Shown: positions 61,332 to 64,000 of the stretch, piece by piece
Layout: the number at the start of each line of letters is the position of its first letter
Numbering within the stretch: position 1 is the stretch's first letter
Origin: Bacteroidetes bacterium GWF2_33_38
Lineage (GTDB): Bacteria; Bacteroidota; Bacteroidia; Bacteroidales; GWF2-33-38
DNA length: 64,000 nucleotides
Assembly (NCBI GenBank): GCA_001769505.1
Contig: MEOF01000018.1
Location: 1-64,000 of the forward strand
Direction of reading: 5' to 3'
Notes under the pieces: generated by a model
Told to the model about the DNA's origin: nothing
Databases searched by the model: none
What the model saw: only the letters and a program-made list of their open reading frames with translations
Translations under genes and position numbers: made by a program

Positions 61332-62621
61332 CTATTTATCAATAACATATACATCGTCAATATCCCAATACGTTGCTGTTCCGCTACCATTACCGCTTGA
61401 TTTATATCGGAAAGCTATTCGAATATTCGCTCCGGTATAAGCTGACAAATCAATATCTCCACTCGATACCCATTCGGCAAAACTTGTTGCTGTGTTTGGG
61501 TCTAAAATGGCACTCAATTCATCCCATACAGTCGTAGTAACATCTCCGGTATAATTATCGGTAATCATTACAGTCATTGGCTGTGGCTCAGTATCTGCAA
61601 ATCGTCGACGATTTAAAAAAGAGAAAGAAGGACTTGCTGCATTTGCCAAGCTAAACGATGGAGAAACCAGCCAATCTTCATTTGCAACTCCTGTATTTGT
61701 TCCCCAACCATTTATTTTCATACATGTGTCGGTTGCATTGTAAGCCCACGATTCGACACCAGCAACACTGACTTTTGTCCAGTTGGATGGGTCTGTTTCA
61801 AATGTTTCGGAGACTAACATGTCATACATTTGTACATCGTCGAGGTCTCGAATATATAATCGGAATTCACTATTGTACAAACTTAAAATTCCAACAATAT
61901 CGCCAAAGCCCGAAGGAATGGTATCGGCAGCAAAATTTGCATAGGTACTTGTACTTAAAACCATTGTATTTCCATTAGCATCAACCACTGTTCTTTCGGG
62001 ATAATCTTCGTCTTCGTTTGCATACAAATTACCTGGGTCTTGAAAATGCACATTGGTTAATTTAACTAATTTACTAATATCGTTCGTTGTAAAACCAGTT
62101 GCTCCATTTGCTGTTTTGGGCTCGGGAACATTCACTATATCAGGAAGACCATCTAGCATAATGGCACTATCGACCAAATGCGTAGGAATACGCCCAGGAC
62201 CTCCATTATAAATGTATCCAAATTGTTTGATTCCGCCATAATTCCCTAAGTAAAAATCTTGACATCTTAAATAAACAACTTGTCCAACCGGATATAAATT
62301 AAACAATGATGTTTTATCGATTTGAAGTTCTAGACCACCAGTTTCGTCTTGAATATACATTTTTTTGTATAAGCAACCCGACTCGTCGTTTGCAGTAACA
62401 ACACCTTTGACGTAATATTCCGAGTCAACTTTAAAAACTGAACCGGCTGCAAGTTCTGGTGCAAGGTTAATAAAACCACTTATAGTAAGCAGTTTTGTAG
62501 AATCGAAATCGGCAACCGGAACTTCAAAAGTTGGCGTATCGAAATTCTTATCTACACATCCCAGAAGTGTAAATAATGCTGCGAAAATGGCTATTAAAAA
62601 GGGATTTAATTTATTTTTCAT
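61332..62621 (-). CDS. DUF5689 lipoprotein with C-terminal choice-of-anchor-J-like domain, copy 2
   Basis: About 429 residues from the ATG at 62621; an upstream TTG is rejected because the signal peptide starts at the ATG. Lipobox AALFTLLGC. It is collinear with the neighbouring paralogue: YVKGVVTANDESGCLYKKMY, SKLVKLTNVHFQ, RTVVDANGNTMVLSTS and the same ending RIAFRYKSSGNGSGTATYWDID. It lies 28 bp after the TonB receptor gene ends, so it is likely in one operon with it. Both copies are intact, so ligand specificity may differ. Confidence 0.85.
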   Translation of the reverse strand: MKNKLNPFLIAIFAALFTLLGCVDKNFDTPTFEVPVADFDSTKLLTISGFINLAPELAAGSVFKVDSEYYVKGVVTANDESGCLYKKMYIQDETGGLELQIDKTSLFNLYPVGQVVYLRCQDFYLGNYGGIKQFGYIYNGGPGRIPTHLVDSAIMLDGLPDIVNVPEPKTANGATGFTTNDISKLVKLTNVHFQDPGNLYANEDEDYPERTVVDANGNTMVLSTSTYANFAADTIPSGFGDIVGILSLYNSEFRLYIRDLDDVQMYDMLVSETFETDPSNWTKVSVAGVESWAYNATDTCMKINGWGTNTGVANEDWLVSPSFSLANAASPSFSFLNRRRFADTEPQPMTVMITDNYTGDVTTTVWDELSAILDPNTATSFAEWVSSGDIDLSAYTGANIRIAFRYKSSGNGSGTATYWDIDDVYVIDK

Positions 62622-62649
62622 ATCTAAAATCTTTTTCTTTTTTGGCAAA

Positions 62650-64000
62650 TTAAATTCTGAAACTCAAATTCAAATAAAATGTTCGTCCAAATGAGTAGAA
62701 ATATTTTGGAGGGAACTTCGTAACGGTTTTATTCACAAAATCAAATCTCATTTGTTCGTATCCACCTGTAATGATTTCGGTATTATCGAGAATGTTACCT
62801 ATGCTGAAATTCAAGTTGATATAATATTTGTAATCAATTCTCCACGACTTTCCAATTGACAAATCAATTGTCATGGCATTTGGGATTTTCTCGATTGCAG
62901 TAATTTCATCAATTTTCATTTCGTATTCGTCAGCATACCAAGTGTTTCCATTGATTGCAGCTTCGGAACGACGCTCAGGATTGAAACTCAAATACGATTT
63001 TGTTAAATAATTAACATTGGCATTAAAAAACCAATAATTGACATAATATTTCAAGCCAAAAGAGCCGACTGCTTGAGCTCCGGGCAAATAATAATTATTG
63101 ATGTATATTGTTTTTGATGAATCAGCTTGAGAACCATTTTCAACTGAGACGGTTGCTGTTGGTCTCGAAATGTAGCGATTGTCAGCATAGGAACCGGCTA
63201 ACAAAACACTAAGTTGATTTGTTATTTTTACTTCAGAGCCAAACTCAATTCCTTTAAGATTTTGATCGACATTGGTCATTGAATAGTTAACATACGATTT
63301 TAATTCGTCGTGATAGAAACTGTTTAAGGTCGTTTTATCAAGCATAAAAGTATTATATGCTGTGATTTTTGCATTAAACCTTTTGTATTTTATTACATAC
63401 GAAAAATCTGCGGTATAAATAATTTCGCTTGATAAGCTATCAATTAAATCGTCCTTGATACGCGGCGACAAATATGAATTTTTAGGGCTTGGTGCTTTTG
63501 TTTCGTAAAGACCATTTGCAATAAAATAGTGATGCCCAGATAATTTAATTGTTGCTCCTGCTTTTAGTCCATAGTTCAAAAAAGATGTGTGTGCTGATTC
63601 TCCAAAAGAATTTTCAGGAGCACGACCATTTTTCATGTTTCCAACTCTCCAAAACTCTGTATGCACGACGTTTGCTCCTGCGTAAAATTCGAAATTATCG
63701 TAAATAAATTTCGATTGTGCCCAAACATCTTCCGAATTAACATGAATATCGTAATCGTATCCAAAACGATCTCCTTCGTAACAAACTCTATTTGGATTGT
63801 TTAAATCATTTTGTATAATTGAGTCGTTTCCTGGAAAATCTCTTTCGGCAAATTGGTCAACATCAACCCAAAAGTAGTTTCCTTCTTGGTCATCGTATTC
63901 GAGCAAATCGTCGATTAATTTATAGTGATTGACTTTGTAACGACTAACTTCAGCACCACCCGAAAGGGTAATGTTTTCGGTTAAAATATGATTGATGTTT
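62650..64000 (-). CDS. TonB-dependent receptor, C-terminal barrel part (N-terminus outside window)
   Basis: At least 450 residues, open to the window edge with no start needed inside it. The visible part is a long outer-membrane beta-barrel ending FYSFGRTFYLNLSFRI with the typical C-terminal aromatic strand. It shows barrel phrases such as LSGHHYFIANGLYETKAPSPKNSYLSP and FNANVNYLTKSYLSFNPERRS. The plug and carboxypeptidase-like domains would lie beyond 64000. It is followed by two DUF5689 lipoprotein genes, a common receptor-lipoprotein arrangement in Bacteroidota. Confidence 0.85.
   Translation of the reverse strand, partial: NINHILTENITLSGGAEVSRYKVNHYKLIDDLLEYDDQEGNYFWVDVDQFAERDFPGNDSIIQNDLNNPNRVCYEGDRFGYDYDIHVNSEDVWAQSKFIYDNFEFYAGANVVHTEFWRVGNMKNGRAPENSFGESAHTSFLNYGLKAGATIKLSGHHYFIANGLYETKAPSPKNSYLSPRIKDDLIDSLSSEIIYTADFSYVIKYKRFNAKITAYNTFMLDKTTLNSFYHDELKSYVNYSMTNVDQNLKGIEFGSEVKITNQLSVLLAGSYADNRYISRPTATVSVENGSQADSSKTIYINNYYLPGAQAVGSFGLKYYVNYWFFNANVNYLTKSYLSFNPERRSEAAINGNTWYADEYEMKIDEITAIEKIPNAMTIDLSIGKSWRIDYKYYINLNFSIGNILDNTEIITGGYEQMRFDFVNKTVTKFPPKYFYSFGRTFYLNLSFRI

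Overview
The window is AT-rich DNA from a member of the Bacteroidota, probably an uncultured, at least facultatively anaerobic lineage. Supporting signs are SprB-type repeats, a T9SS C-terminal sorting domain, SusC/RagA-like TonB receptors, DUF5689 lipoproteins, and promoters of the TTTG-N19-TAnnTTTG type used by the Bacteroidota primary sigma factor. Most genes are ordinary chromosomal ones. There are no rRNA genes, no CRISPR array and no integrase. One tRNA (Arg, CCT) is present.

Layout. 1-9.9 kb: the 5' part of a secreted propeller/SprB-repeat protein, two sulfotransferase paralogues converging on two glycosyltransferase-like paralogues, a Met/Cys gamma-lyase-family enzyme, CvpA, a GH3-family synthetase and a propeller-like protein. 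9.9-12.9 kb: an accessory island with a Bro-N protein, a TIR/SEFIR protein and two group II intron 3'-end relics (domains V-VI). 12.9-19.1 kb: UspA, a periplasmic-sensor adenylate cyclase fused to an HD domain, IlvE and a PH-domain protein. 19.4-22.8 kb: a TonB receptor, a His-rich small protein and a Crp/Fnr regulator. 23.0-26.1 kb: an operon resembling the 'orange protein' (ORP) complex genes of Desulfovibrio, with two MinD-type ATPases carrying ferredoxin domains, two NifX/NifB-like proteins, a ferredoxin and a DUF5320-like peptide. 26.2-31 kb: a thioesterase, a second gamma-lyase paralogue, an MsbA-like ABC exporter and PurB. 31.4-33.4 kb: a GmrSD-like DUF262/DUF1524 restriction-type protein followed by a GC-rich palindromic element. 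33.5-47 kb: housekeeping genes (DmeF-like exporter, histidine kinase, AsmA-like protein, PdxA, malic enzyme, MORN protein, MetH). 47.1-48.7 kb: an unknown two-gene unit, several perfect hairpins and an IS982-like relic. 48.8-55.4 kb: DUF6973 protein, tRNA, aminotransferase, methyltransferase, flippase, MazG-like protein, Dtd and a T9SS-secreted endonuclease I. 55.5-59.6 kb: an accessory cassette array. 59.9-64 kb: two DUF5689 lipoproteins and a partial TonB receptor.

The most unusual part is the cassette array at 56.0-59.6 kb. All its genes are on the minus strand (small unknown proteins, a PIN toxin with a small partner, a DUF6602 nuclease-like protein with a membrane partner). Each gene block ends directly at a copy of the same ~150-bp hairpin-rich module. 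A second, ~144-bp module carries a consensus promoter. It lies upstream of one array gene and also upstream of the TIR/SEFIR gene 44 kb away, so the two accessory regions share mobile or recombining parts.

Paralogue pairs are a theme of the window: sulfotransferases, glycosyltransferases, gamma-lyases, MinD ATPases, NifX-like proteins and DUF5689 lipoproteins each occur twice. All functional names are inferred from motifs read by eye; no database search was run.
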